This document shows, piece by piece, positions 9,389 through 17,561 of a stretch of 64,000 nucleotides of DNA (its first letter is position 1; every line of letters begins with the position of its first letter). Below the pieces are notes generated by a model that made no database searches, was not told the origin of the DNA, and worked only from the letters and a program-made list of their open reading frames with translations. The translations under genes and the position numbers were made by a program. The stretch covers positions 310,001 to 374,000 of the forward strand of contig NZ_JAEQMU010000004.1 in the NCBI RefSeq assembly GCF_017908035.1, given 5' to 3'. The DNA comes from Sphingobacterium tabacisoli (GTDB lineage Bacteria; Bacteroidota; Bacteroidia; Sphingobacteriales; Sphingobacteriaceae).

Positions 9389-10072
9389 ATGCAATTAATC
9401 TATAAAGGTAAGACCAAAGATGTCTACAATCTAGGTAACAGTCAGTATCTATTAAAATTCAAAGATGACGTAACAGGCGAAAATGGAGTCTTTGACCCCG
9501 GAGCGAATACCGTAGGCTTGACTATAGACGGAGCTGGTAAATCAGGGCTAAAGATGACCAAATATTTTTACGAGCTGTTAAATGGCCTTCAGATTCCTAC
9601 ACACTTAATTTCAGTTGATCTAGACGATGTCAGTATGGTCGTCAAGGAGGCAGAGGTATTAGGGAAAGGACTAGAGGTGATATGCCGTTACAAAGCAGTT
9701 GGAAGTTTTTACAGACGTTATGCGGCTTATTGCGAAGAAGGCCAAGACTTAAATGGTTTTGTAGAGGTGACAATCAAAGATGATGAACGCGGAGATCCTG
9801 TTATCTCCGAAGATGCATTGGAAAATCTGGGTATCTTAACCAAAGAATTATATCAGGAATTAAAAGCGCTAACGGTAAAAATCTGTGATATTGTCAAGGC
9901 GGAATTGGCAAAAAAAGGATTAGACCTTTATGATATCAAACTAGAATTCGGGTACGATAAAACAAACAATCAAATCATCCTCATTGATGAGATTTCAGGA
10001 GGCAACATGCGTGTTTATAAAAATGGACAGTATATCGCTCCTTTAGATTTAGAAAAAGAATTCTTAGCATAA
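9389..10072 (+). CDS. purC: Short PurC-type SAICAR synthetase
   Basis: The 227-residue protein begins LIYKGKTKDVYNLG and has FKDDVTGENG and ICRYKAVGSFYRRY, the ATP-grasp-like SAICAR synthetase pattern; DIKLEFGYD and LIDEISGGNMR carry the usual C-terminal aspartate motif (LIDEIS in place of LADEIS). PurC joins aspartate to CAIR in purine synthesis. It is near 230 residues, the short form also seen in Firmicutes, whereas many Bacteroidota carry a form of about 310 residues. It is 7 kb from purE-purK. It could be the only PurC or a paralogue. Confidence 0.82.
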   Translation: MQLIYKGKTKDVYNLGNSQYLLKFKDDVTGENGVFDPGANTVGLTIDGAGKSGLKMTKYFYELLNGLQIPTHLISVDLDDVSMVVKEAEVLGKGLEVICRYKAVGSFYRRYAAYCEEGQDLNGFVEVTIKDDERGDPVISEDALENLGILTKELYQELKALTVKICDIVKAELAKKGLDLYDIKLEFGYDKTNNQIILIDEISGGNMRVYKNGQYIAPLDLEKEFLA

Positions 10073-10077
10073 CATAA

Positions 10078-10110
10078 AATAAGAGCTGACCCAAAAAGTC
10101 AGCTCTTATT
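10078..10110 (+). terminator. Shared terminator between purC and the convergent lipoprotein gene
   Basis: Perfect 13-bp stem (AATAAGAGCTGAC, 10078-10090, against 10098-10110) with a 7-nt loop, A-rich on one side and T-rich on the other. It lies between two converging genes and can serve both. Confidence 0.85.
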
Positions 10111-10130
10111 CTTTCTAAGCATGTTAAACA

Positions 10131-10967
10131 CTAATCTCTGATAGATACCGTATCTCTTTGCAGCACTTTTGATTCGGAATCCTGATATTCCACATAATAT
10201 TGTCCTGGACACAAGCTCACCTCTATACAATCACGATCCGCTGGTCTTAGGATCTGAAAGTACTGGAGACCTACATTTCCATTTTCAAAGTCCAAATACA
10301 CTTTTAAAAAAGCAATCTGATCCGAGGAAAACATACCGAGGTTCGGTTCTAAACGGACATCCCTTTTTGCCTCTCTGTCTCTACACTCCGTTATCTGCCA
10401 ACGGAGACTATCACTCTCTTTTTTCTGTAACTCCAACGCATTAATACGTGCCAGATAATCCACTTTACAGAAACGACAGTCAAGGTGCTTTTCAGTACTA
10501 ATATAGTAGATGAGACTCAACCCGCCATCTTCCCTATACGGGATATAAATATGCCGAATATCTAACCTACCCAACGTTATATCTCGTTGAAAATAAAATG
10601 CGCTGTCCTGCACTTTCCGTTCATAACCATCTAACTTTTCAACTCCATTCCGGTGCTGTAGGGCAATAAGGTGATACTGAGGTTCTGAATCTGGAACTGC
10701 CGAAAACAAAAGCTTACTTCCCTTGGTATGAATACCAACTGATTTCATGACCAGCTTATCATTGGGATAAAGTTGCTTCATCTTTAATCCTGTCTCCTTT
10801 GAATCAAAAGGCCTAATATCCATATACAACCAGACATTTGAATTGTTTAAATCTGTATTGAAATACCGGTCTACATCCTCGACAAATACCCCTCCCTTGG
10901 CAAACCTAGGAGATTTACACCCCGCGAACACCGCTAAAACAAGAATTATTACTACTCTTTGCAGCAT
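10131..10967 (-). CDS. Lipoprotein of unknown function in the blaI-M56 operon
   Basis: I do not recognise a family. The 278 residues start with a lipoprotein signal (MLQRVVIILVLAVFAGC, Cys17). The rest is soluble and mixed in charge, with a CRFCK pair of cysteines near residue 168 and no membrane spans. It begins 7 bases after the M56/TonB gene and is therefore in the same transcript as blaI and the M56 gene. It may be the output or a sensor partner of that repressor system, but this is inference from position only. Confidence 0.75.
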   Translation of the reverse strand: MLQRVVIILVLAVFAGCKSPRFAKGGVFVEDVDRYFNTDLNNSNVWLYMDIRPFDSKETGLKMKQLYPNDKLVMKSVGIHTKGSKLLFSAVPDSEPQYHLIALQHRNGVEKLDGYERKVQDSAFYFQRDITLGRLDIRHIYIPYREDGGLSLIYYISTEKHLDCRFCKVDYLARINALELQKKESDSLRWQITECRDREAKRDVRLEPNLGMFSSDQIAFLKVYLDFENGNVGLQYFQILRPADRDCIEVSLCPGQYYVEYQDSESKVLQRDTVSIRD

Positions 10968-10974
10968 CGTAAAA

Positions 10975-12273
10975 TTACATATTCGTTAAATCCAATCGTA
11001 TTGGTAATGTGTATGCAACTCGTACCGCTTTCCCATTTTGGATAGCCGGCGTCCACTTAGCTGATTGACTAAGCATATCAAGAGCGGCCTGTCCCGTACC
11101 ATATCCAATGTCCTGAACCACTTTAAGATTACTCAACTGTCCATCTTTCTCAACAACAAAATAAATTTGCATTGTCCCCTTTATACCAGCATCTATCACT
11201 GCTTTTGGAAATTGATAATTTAACCCAATCCATTTGCGATAGGCAGCCATTCCTCCAGGAGGTTCGGGATTGATTTCAGCAGTTTCAAAAATCATATCAT
11301 CATCAACCCGCCCCTGTGCATTAATCTTCTTCGAAGTATCCTGATCCGTTAGGGATAGAAGGCTCGAGGTTTCTTCTTCCATTTCCGCAGGACCACCTAA
11401 TATAGCCTTAGGAAAAGCAACATCAGCCAACTGTGTCTCCACACCAGCTACCACCTCTTTGGCTCTGCTTGTATTAAAAACCAAAGTAGATCCAATTGTT
11501 ATTAACAGCACAGGAAGGCCGGCTAAATAAAACAACTTATTTCTATTCGACGATTTATTTTTAAATAACATCATAATTCTCTTTTTTAAAAATGACTGGT
11601 TCGAAAACTCATGGACCAGACTATTTAAGTCGGATCGCATCGCATTCGCAACCAACAATTCCGCATAAGCGACCTTATCTTCCGAACAAAGATCATCAGC
11701 AATACACTCATGTTGAAATTTCAACTCCTTTCGAATAAGATAAACTATGGGGTTAAACCAATTAAACACACAAATAAGCTCTAACAATAATATATCGTAG
11801 GAATGTCCCTGTTCTACATGAACTTGTTCATGCCGATCTATTACCTGCTCATTCTTTACTTCTGTTCCTAAAAACACCCATTTAAAAAATGAAAAACTCA
11901 CATAACGCTCTTCACTAACGAATGCCCGTTTGACCGTCCATAACCGGTATACCAAAGCTATTACTCCAAGGCTGACAACAGCCCAATACAGAACCGTAAG
12001 CAAGTCAACCAAGCTGTAAGAAGTCTGTGCCACCGCCATGGGGATATACATCACATCCATAACCTCTATAAAGCTGACTTGTGGAATGACTTCATCCTCC
12101 GCTATTAAGCTTGATATATCAATGAATAGCCCTATAGGTATAAGGATTGCTAATACCACAATTCCTAATAAATACAGTCTATTCCACTGAAAGAAGGTCA
12201 ACTTTCGGAAACAAATATGATATAGGCCAAAACCTATCGTCAAGGCGATATTAACCAGAAGTAAGTAAACCAT
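10975..12273 (-). CDS. BlaR1/MecR1-like M56 metallopeptidase with C-terminal TonB domain
   Basis: A 432-residue membrane protein. Hydrophobic spans lie at about residues 1-20, 33-52 and 88-110, followed by a cytoplasmic M56 zinc protease segment with HEQVH (148-152) and a downstream HECIAD glutamate. After another span (about 250-268), the extracytoplasmic tail carries a TonB C-terminal domain (residues about 340-432, FPKAVIDAGIKGTMQIYFVV). Known BlaR1/MecR1 proteins carry a penicillin-binding sensor there; this one does not, so beta-lactam sensing is not supported. The gene lies 37 bases after blaI, so the protein most likely inactivates that repressor. Confidence 0.88.
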   Translation of the reverse strand: MVYLLLVNIALTIGFGLYHICFRKLTFFQWNRLYLLGIVVLAILIPIGLFIDISSLIAEDEVIPQVSFIEVMDVMYIPMAVAQTSYSLVDLLTVLYWAVVSLGVIALVYRLWTVKRAFVSEERYVSFSFFKWVFLGTEVKNEQVIDRHEQVHVEQGHSYDILLLELICVFNWFNPIVYLIRKELKFQHECIADDLCSEDKVAYAELLVANAMRSDLNSLVHEFSNQSFLKKRIMMLFKNKSSNRNKLFYLAGLPVLLITIGSTLVFNTSRAKEVVAGVETQLADVAFPKAILGGPAEMEEETSSLLSLTDQDTSKKINAQGRVDDDMIFETAEINPEPPGGMAAYRKWIGLNYQFPKAVIDAGIKGTMQIYFVVEKDGQLSNLKVVQDIGYGTGQAALDMLSQSAKWTPAIQNGKAVRVAYTLPIRLDLTNM

Positions 12274-12310
12274 AATTAGTTAAGTTTATAATCAAGCAAT
12301 AGATAGCTTG

Positions 12311-12679
12311 TTATTTGTGTCTATTGATTATTGCCAATATTTCATCCAATTCTTTTACATCCAACTTATTTTCTTCCAGAAAAAAAGACAGCATTCGTTT
12401 CGGCGAGTTATCAAAATAACCATTCAACAACTTGTCCGCAACTACTTTCTTATACATTTCCTTAGAAATCGTTGGAATATAGCGATGGCTTTTGCCAAAC
12501 GCTTGATGATCTACAAAACCCTTGGCTTGTAGAATCCTGATAATAGTAGAAACTGTATTATATGCAGGTTTTGGTTCTGGGAGTCTATCGATAACTTCCT
12601 TAACAAATCCGCCCCCCATATCCCAGAGCTCCTGCATGATCTGCTCTTCTGCTTTTGTAAGTTCTTTAATTTCGTCCAT
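12311..12679 (-). CDS. blaI: BlaI/MecI/CopY family transcriptional repressor
   Basis: A 122-residue winged-helix repressor from ATG 12679 (MDEIKELTKAEEQIMQELW). The recognition region is PAYNTVSTIIRILQAKGFVDH, and the C-terminal dimerisation helices contain KRMLSFFLEENKLDVKELDEI. BlaI-type repressors bind palindromes and are cleaved or released by an M56 partner, which is encoded next. The longer reading frame from 12703 adds eight residues not shared by the family. A 36-bp palindrome 58 bases upstream is the likely operator, implying autoregulation of the three-gene operon. No beta-lactamase gene is near. Confidence 0.9.
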   Translation of the reverse strand: MDEIKELTKAEEQIMQELWDMGGGFVKEVIDRLPEPKPAYNTVSTIIRILQAKGFVDHQAFGKSHRYIPTISKEMYKKVVADKLLNGYFDNSPKRMLSFFLEENKLDVKELDEILAIINRHK

Positions 12680-12736
12680 AATACTGTTTATTAAAAAAGG
12701 CACGTCTGCCGATAATCGATTATAAAACGAATGTAT

Positions 12737-12772
12737 AACTAAAAAACTAGTTTTAAAACTATTTTTTTAGTT
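12737..12772. promoter_or_regulatory. Probable BlaI operator: 36-bp palindrome
   Basis: Bases 12737-12754 and 12755-12772 are inverted copies with 17 of 18 positions matching; the centre TAGTTTTAAAACTA (12748-12761) is perfect. It contains four ACTA/TAGT elements, two per half. It lies between the diverging... more exactly between arfB and blaI, both on the minus strand, just upstream of blaI. Operator function is inferred from position and symmetry. Confidence 0.65.
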
Positions 12773-12807
12773 AATAACACAAACAACTACAATACAGCAC
12801 ATTAAAA

Positions 12808-13215
12808 TCAATCCAATCGCCATCTTCGATTCGACTTTTTCTCGGACAGCTTGTTTTTTCGGTCCAATCGTGCCAATACTTTCGAGCGAGGTATTTTTGT
12901 TGGGATTCGCTTTTTCGTGGGTGTCAAAGCCTTTTCCAATAAGTCCTGTAGTCGTTCTACAGCGATATCTTTATTTGCCAACTGACTCCTACTCTCCGAA
13001 ACCTCCAACTGTAACAACCCTTCTGATTGTATGCGATGTGCCAACTTAAACCTAACAATATCTTTTTGTATGGGAGACAGTAATAGAGAATTTGCCACAT
13101 CCCACAGCAAAGTCACTTTCGTTTCTACTTTATTTACATTCTGTCCTCCAGCTCCCCCAGACCGGGAAGTCTTAAATGTCACTTCCTTCCTTAAATCTTC
13201 CGATTTAATATACAT
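12808..13215 (-). CDS. arfB: Alternative ribosome-rescue factor ArfB (peptidyl-tRNA hydrolase)
   Basis: A 135-residue class-I release-factor-like protein. The catalytic GGQ (residues 23-25) lies in SRSGGAGGQNVNKVETKV, and the C-terminus is a strongly basic tail (KVLARLDRKNKLSEKKSNRRWR) that in ArfB/YaeJ enters the empty mRNA channel of stalled ribosomes. Codon-recognition domains of true release factors are absent. It frees ribosomes stalled on non-stop mRNA without needing a stop codon. It is read as a single gene, with the blaI operator region downstream of it. Confidence 0.93.
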   Translation of the reverse strand: MYIKSEDLRKEVTFKTSRSGGAGGQNVNKVETKVTLLWDVANSLLLSPIQKDIVRFKLAHRIQSEGLLQLEVSESRSQLANKDIAVERLQDLLEKALTPTKKRIPTKIPRSKVLARLDRKNKLSEKKSNRRWRLD

Positions 13216-13262
13216 ACTATAAACTTTACGATTTTATTGCAAAATGATTGCTAAACCTTACT

Positions 13263-13270
13263 TAAATTTG
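13263..13270 (+). promoter_or_regulatory. Candidate -7 box upstream of bshA
   Basis: TAAATTTG fits the Bacteroidota -7 consensus TAnnTTTG. A TTG at 13237-13239 lies 23 bases upstream, slightly long for the -33 box. Transcription from here would give a leader of about 100 bases before bshA. Confidence 0.4.
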
Positions 13271-13380
13271 ATTGTTATAAATATAAACAAAACTTCATGA
13301 AACCATCATGGGTAAATCGGGCTATATGCCTCCGAAAATGCTCTTGATAGCTTCATCACTTAACTTAATAGAAATTATTG

Positions 13381-14529
13381 ATGAAAATAGGAATAGTTTG
13401 TTATCCCACATTTGGTGGTTCAGGAGTAGTAGCTACAGAGCTAGGAAAAGGATTAGCCTCCGAAGGTCACCAGGTACATTTCATTACTTACAGCCAACCT
13501 GCACGGCTAGACTTCTTTTCCGAAAACCTATTCTATCACGAAGTTGCCGTTTCGCAGTATCCACTTTTTGATTTTCCTCCTTACGAATCGGCATTAGCTA
13601 GCAAGCTCGTCGATGTGGTTCGCTTCGAACAGCTGGATGTATTACATGTACATTATGCTATTCCACATGCATCTGCCGCCTACCTAGCAAAACAGATTCT
13701 TCGCAGTTATGGTATCCATATCCCCGTAGTCACTACACTACATGGCACGGATATCACATTGGTAGGGAAAGACAAAAGTTTCAAGCCAGTTGTACAGTTC
13801 TCCATCAATGAATCCGATGGTGTCACCACCGTATCCGAAAGTCTAAAAAAACAAACTTTAGAGTTTTTCGATATTACTAGAGACATCGAGGTAATCCCCA
13901 ACTTTATAGATCTCGAAAGATTTTTCAACAAAAAGAGAGAGCACTTCAAAAAAGCCATCGCCCCAGATGATGAGCGTATCCTGATACATACTTCCAATTT
14001 TAGAAAGGTAAAGAATACGACAGATGTAGTACGCATATTCCATCAAGTCAATCAAAAAATACCAAGCAAATTATTAATGGTCGGCGATGGTCCCGAACGT
14101 AGTAATGCCGAAGAGCTTTCAAGACAATTGGGAATCTCTAGTAGTGTCCGTTTCTTGGGCAAGCAAGATGCCATCGAAGAAATATTATCCGTTTCTGACC
14201 TATTCCTCATGCCTTCATCTTCCGAGAGTTTTGGATTGGCTGCATTAGAAGCAATGGCCTGTAGCGTGCCTGTAATCTCTACGAATACCGGAGGACTTCC
14301 TGAGCTGAATGTCAATGGCGTAACCGGATTTTTGAGTGATATTGGCGACGTAGATGACATGGCAAAGAATGCCATCCATATTCTAGAGGACTGCCCTCGT
14401 CTGGAAGAATTTAAAAAAGCAGCTTATGCTCGTGCCAAAGATTTTGATATCAAACAGATTTTGCCCTTATATGAGCGCTATTATCAAAAAGCCATTGACA
14501 GCTTAAAAAAAGAAAACAAATCGCTTTAA
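13381..14529 (+). CDS. bshA: N-acetyl-alpha-D-glucosaminyl L-malate synthase
   Basis: BshA transfers N-acetylglucosamine from UDP-GlcNAc to L-malate, the first step of bacillithiol synthesis. The 382-residue GT4 glycosyltransferase starts [22 protein letters not shown], the BshA hallmark. It has [12 protein letters not shown] near residue 120, the nucleotide-sugar segment [11 protein letters not shown] and the [29 protein letters not shown]7E motif. I chose ATG 13381 over an in-frame TTG one codon earlier. Bacillithiol is known in Bacteroidota as well as Firmicutes. bshB and bshC are not in this window. Confidence 0.93.
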   Translation: MKIGIVCYPTFGGSGVVATELGKGLASEGHQVHFITYSQPARLDFFSENLFYHEVAVSQYPLFDFPPYESALASKLVDVVRFEQLDVLHVHYAIPHASAAYLAKQILRSYGIHIPVVTTLHGTDITLVGKDKSFKPVVQFSINESDGVTTVSESLKKQTLEFFDITRDIEVIPNFIDLERFFNKKREHFKKAIAPDDERILIHTSNFRKVKNTTDVVRIFHQVNQKIPSKLLMVGDGPERSNAEELSRQLGISSSVRFLGKQDAIEEILSVSDLFLMPSSSESFGLAALEAMACSVPVISTNTGGLPELNVNGVTGFLSDIGDVDDMAKNAIHILEDCPRLEEFKKAAYARAKDFDIKQILPLYERYYQKAIDSLKKENKSL

Positions 14530-14555
14530 GTCCGTCGTAGGCGGAAAAAAAATTA

Positions 14556-14563
14556 TATCTTTG
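14556..14563 (+). promoter_or_regulatory. Candidate -7 box for pyrH-frr
   Basis: TATCTTTG matches TAnnTTTG and stands 31 bases before the pyrH start, leaving room for a short leader. No clear TTG is found about 20 bases upstream. Confidence 0.45.
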
Positions 14564-14593
14564 ACTTTTGGAAATATTCCGAAAAAATCAAGC

Positions 14594-15298
14594 ATGAAAT
14601 ATAAACGTATCCTACTAAAACTCAGCGGTGAAGCTCTAATGGGAGAGCAAAACTATGGTATTGACATCAATAGAGTAGCTCAATATGCCAAAGACATTAA
14701 AGAAATCCATGAACAAGGTTTAGAAATAGCTATTGTCATTGGAGGAGGAAATATCTACAGAGGCCTAAGCGCAGAAAAAGCAGGTATGGACCGAGTGCAA
14801 GCTGACTATATGGGCATGCTAGCAACCGTAATAAATAGTATGGCTCTACAAGATGCTTTAGAAAAAGTTGGGCTAAAAACAAGACTACTTACTGCGATCA
14901 AAATGGAGCAGATTTGTGAGCCATTCATTCGCAGGAGAGCAGTAAGACACCTAGAAAAAGGTAGAATTGTAATCTTCGGTGCAGGTACTGGTAACCCTTA
15001 TTTCACAACAGACACAGCTGCTTCGTTAAGAGCTATTGAAATTAATGCAGACGCTGTTTTAAAAGGAACTCGTGTTGATGGAATTTATTCAGCCGACCCA
15101 GAGAAAGATCCAAGTGCAACTCGTTTTGACAACATCTCATTCACCGAGGTTTATCAAAAAGGGCTCAATGTAATGGACATGACAGCATTTACATTATGCC
15201 AGGAGAACAATCTTCCAATTATAGTTTTTGATATGAATAAACCTGGTAATTTGAAAAAACTGGCCGAAGGAGAACATATTGGAACTGTTGTTAGCTAA
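14594..15298 (+). CDS. pyrH: UMP kinase
   Basis: PyrH phosphorylates UMP to UDP in pyrimidine nucleotide synthesis. From ATG 14594 the protein has 234 residues: [16 protein letters not shown] at the N-terminus, [11 protein letters not shown] (phosphate-binding), [16 protein letters not shown] and [17 protein letters not shown]. All are hallmarks of the hexameric bacterial UMP kinase of the amino-acid-kinase fold. The reading frame extends upstream to 14561, but those 11 residues precede the conserved start and cover the promoter box. frr follows after 21 bases, the usual pyrH-frr pair. Confidence 0.96.
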   Translation: MKYKRILLKLSGEALMGEQNYGIDINRVAQYAKDIKEIHEQGLEIAIVIGGGNIYRGLSAEKAGMDRVQADYMGMLATVINSMALQDALEKVGLKTRLLTAIKMEQICEPFIRRRAVRHLEKGRIVIFGAGTGNPYFTTDTAASLRAIEINADAVLKGTRVDGIYSADPEKDPSATRFDNISFTEVYQKGLNVMDMTAFTLCQENNLPIIVFDMNKPGNLKKLAEGEHIGTVVS

Positions 15299-15319
15299 GA
15301 AAAATAAAACTACAAACAT

Positions 15320-15883
15320 ATGAACGAACTGATATCTATAGAATTGGATGACTGCAAAGAGAGAATGACAAAAGCCGTGCAGCATACCGAATCAGAACTT
15401 ACAAAAATTCGTGCTGGAAAAGCGACACCATCCATGTTGGACGGTATTTATGTAGACTATTATGGCTCCGCTACTGCACTCTCTCAAGTTAGTAACATCA
15501 ATACTACGGATGCTCGTACAATTGTAATCCAACCTTGGGAAAAAAACCTTTTAACCACGATAGAAAAAGCTATCATGGATTCCAATATTGGATTAAATCC
15601 ACAAAATGATGGTTCTGTAATACGTTTGGTTGTTCCTCCTTTGACAGAAGAAAGAAGACGTGACCTTGTAAAAAAAGCTAAAGAAGAGGCTGAAAAAGGA
15701 CGCGTCACAGTGCGCAACATCCGCAAAGAGACCAACGAGTCTATCAAAAAACTAAAAAACGATGGTGCTTCTGAAGACGAGATTAAAATTGGTGAAGCTG
15801 AAGTTCAGAAACTAACAGACAGCTATATCGTAAAAGTTGATCAGTTAGCAGAGTTGAAAGAAAAAGACATTATGACGGTGTAA
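15320..15883 (+). CDS. frr: Ribosome recycling factor
   Basis: RRF splits post-termination ribosomes together with EF-G. The 187 residues include KIRAGKATPSMLDGIYVDYYG (shown in part as IRAGKATPSML), TIVIQPWEKN, NDGSVIRLVVPPLTEERR and VRNIRKETNE, the family core. Length equals E. coli RRF (185). It is downstream of pyrH and ends at a good terminator, so it closes the operon. Confidence 0.97.
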   Translation: MNELISIELDDCKERMTKAVQHTESELTKIRAGKATPSMLDGIYVDYYGSATALSQVSNINTTDARTIVIQPWEKNLLTTIEKAIMDSNIGLNPQNDGSVIRLVVPPLTEERRRDLVKKAKEEAEKGRVTVRNIRKETNESIKKLKNDGASEDEIKIGEAEVQKLTDSYIVKVDQLAELKEKDIMTV

Positions 15884-15903
15884 CCCTTCATACATACCTT
15901 AAC

Positions 15904-15937
15904 AAAAGCCATCCTTCAAAAAAAGGGTGGCTTTTTT
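15904..15937 (+). terminator. Terminator after frr
   Basis: AAAAGCCATCCTT (15904-15916) pairs with 15923-15935 with one G-T wobble; six T residues follow the GC-rich part. Confidence 0.85.
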
Positions 15938-16026
15938 AATGCCTATATTATCCTTATCACTAATTTTCTATTCGTATTTGTCAACAGCATTTATTAAATT
16001 TAGTACGCTATATAATTTTATCGAGG

Positions 16027-17004
16027 ATGACTACAAGACGTAACTTTATCAAAAAGACAGGCTTAGGACTAGCGGGCGCATATTTTGGATCTTCACTATT
16101 GCATGCCTGTACACCGAACAAACAAAAAGGAGAAGGTCCTTTCGCCAATATAGGCTTACAGATATACTCTTTACGAGACCTCTTAGGCCAAGATGCCAAG
16201 CTCACGTTGGAAACCGTTTCAAAAATAGGCTATAGTCATATCGAAACATTTGGTCTAGATACCACTACGAATTCCTTTTGGGGACTTAGCGTACCCGAAC
16301 TAAAGAAGATAATGACCGGAATCGACCTAAAGACCTATAGTGGACACTATGACTTGAGTAGATACCTCAGCAGACATCATACCGATAAAGAACCGATTGA
16401 AAAATATATCGAAACAGCACATGAGCTGGGTCAAAAGTACGTCATAGCACCCGTAACTCCTATGGATGACCTTAACAACCTAAAGGTTGAGGATTACCAA
16501 TATGCCGCCGAACAGCTTAACAACGCTGGGGAAATAGCCAAAAAAGCAGGTATAAAAATTGGCTACCACAATCATTTCTGGGAGTTCAGAACATTTGCCA
16601 ATGGTACAAAGGGATTAGATATTTTAATTGCTTTTACAGAGCCCGAATTGGTCGCTTTTGAATTGGACATCTATTGGATCGAAAAGTCGGGGTTCAGCCC
16701 ACAATCTTATTTTCAGAAATACCCAAGTCGTTTTCCAATGTGGCACATAAAAGATATGGATAAAAACTATTCGCAACCTATAGTGGGGAAAGAGTACGAC
16801 AGTTTACCTTTTGATTCTATACAGAACAAAGTACGCTTTACCGAAGTTGGTAGCGGACAGATCGACTATATCAACATCTCACAAAGTGCAAAGCAGGCGG
16901 GTCTAGAATATGCGTTTGTTGAACAAGACGACATCTATATGCCGAACAAATTTGAGAGTATCAAAAAGAGTTACGACTATGTCCAAAAATTCCTGACTAA
17001 ATAA
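16027..17004 (+). CDS. Tat-exported sugar phosphate isomerase/epimerase-like lipoprotein
   Basis: A 325-residue xylose-isomerase-like TIM barrel. The N-terminus MTTRRNFIKKTGLGLAG has a twin-arginine motif (RRNFIK), and LLHAC (Cys28) is a lipobox, so it is probably folded in the cytoplasm, exported by Tat and lipidated. Barrel motifs include IGYHNHFWEF, FELDIYWIEKSG, MWHIKDMD and FVEQDD, which contribute metal-binding His, Glu and Asp residues in this superfamily. Substrate is unknown; related proteins act on inositols or keto-sugars. It is a single gene bounded by terminators. TatC is encoded at 4279. Confidence 0.85.
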   Translation: MTTRRNFIKKTGLGLAGAYFGSSLLHACTPNKQKGEGPFANIGLQIYSLRDLLGQDAKLTLETVSKIGYSHIETFGLDTTTNSFWGLSVPELKKIMTGIDLKTYSGHYDLSRYLSRHHTDKEPIEKYIETAHELGQKYVIAPVTPMDDLNNLKVEDYQYAAEQLNNAGEIAKKAGIKIGYHNHFWEFRTFANGTKGLDILIAFTEPELVAFELDIYWIEKSGFSPQSYFQKYPSRFPMWHIKDMDKNYSQPIVGKEYDSLPFDSIQNKVRFTEVGSGQIDYINISQSAKQAGLEYAFVEQDDIYMPNKFESIKKSYDYVQKFLTK

Positions 17005-17012
17005 CGGAAAAT

Positions 17013-17047
17013 AAAGAAGGGCTGTAAAATCATTACAGCCCTTCTTT
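17013..17047. terminator. Bidirectional terminator between the isomerase and purE
   Basis: A perfect 15-bp stem (17013-17027 against 17033-17047, core AAGAAGGGCTGTAA) with a 5-nt loop between convergent genes. It abuts the purE stop codon at 17048. Confidence 0.9.
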
Positions 17048-17554
17048 TTAAAAATTCATTGCTTCTACTTCCGAAGCTGTTTCTTCTACCTTCTCTTTTA
17101 GTCCTTTCTTGAAGCTCAATAAGTTCTCTCCTATTGTTTCATCAAAAGTTCCTATAATTTGCGCTGCCAGAATTCCTGCATTTTTTGCTGCATTCAAAGC
17201 CACAGTTGCCACAGGAATACCGTTAGGCATCTGTAGTATGGATAATACTGAATCCCAACCATCGATAGAGTTCGAAGACTTTACAGGTACACCAATTACA
17301 GGAAGGTGTGTTATTGACGCTACCATACCTGGCAGATGCGCAGCTCCACCAGCTCCAGCTATAATTACTTTAATACCTCTAGAAGCTGCTTCTTCAGCAT
17401 ATGAAAACATACGATGAGGCGTACGGTGAGCTGATACAATAGTAACTTCAAAACCTACTCCTAATTCCTTTAACACTTCTACTGCATCTTGCATAACAGG
17501 GAGATCAGATTTACTCCCCATAATAATTCCAACTTGGATTGATTGTGTGCTCAT
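17048..17554 (-). CDS. purE: 5-(carboxyamino)imidazole ribonucleotide mutase, class I PurE
   Basis: PurE converts N5-CAIR to CAIR in purine synthesis. The 168 residues contain IIMGSKSDLPVM, VSAHRTPHRMF with the catalytic histidine, and GAGGAAHLPGMVAS plus the later PVKSSNSIDGWDSVLSILQM. The SAHRTP motif and the partner purK, 7 bases upstream in the same operon, show the N5-CAIR-dependent class I type. It is the last gene of nuoA-nuoB-purK-purE. Confidence 0.96.
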   Translation of the reverse strand: MSTQSIQVGIIMGSKSDLPVMQDAVEVLKELGVGFEVTIVSAHRTPHRMFSYAEEAASRGIKVIIAGAGGAAHLPGMVASITHLPVIGVPVKSSNSIDGWDSVLSILQMPNGIPVATVALNAAKNAGILAAQIIGTFDETIGENLLSFKKGLKEKVEETASEVEAMNF

Positions 17555-17561
17555 TTCTTTA

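Noticed and set aside
10975..12679. Beta-lactam resistance operon
   Set aside because: The sensor domain for beta-lactams is missing and no beta-lactamase or penicillin-binding gene is adjacent.
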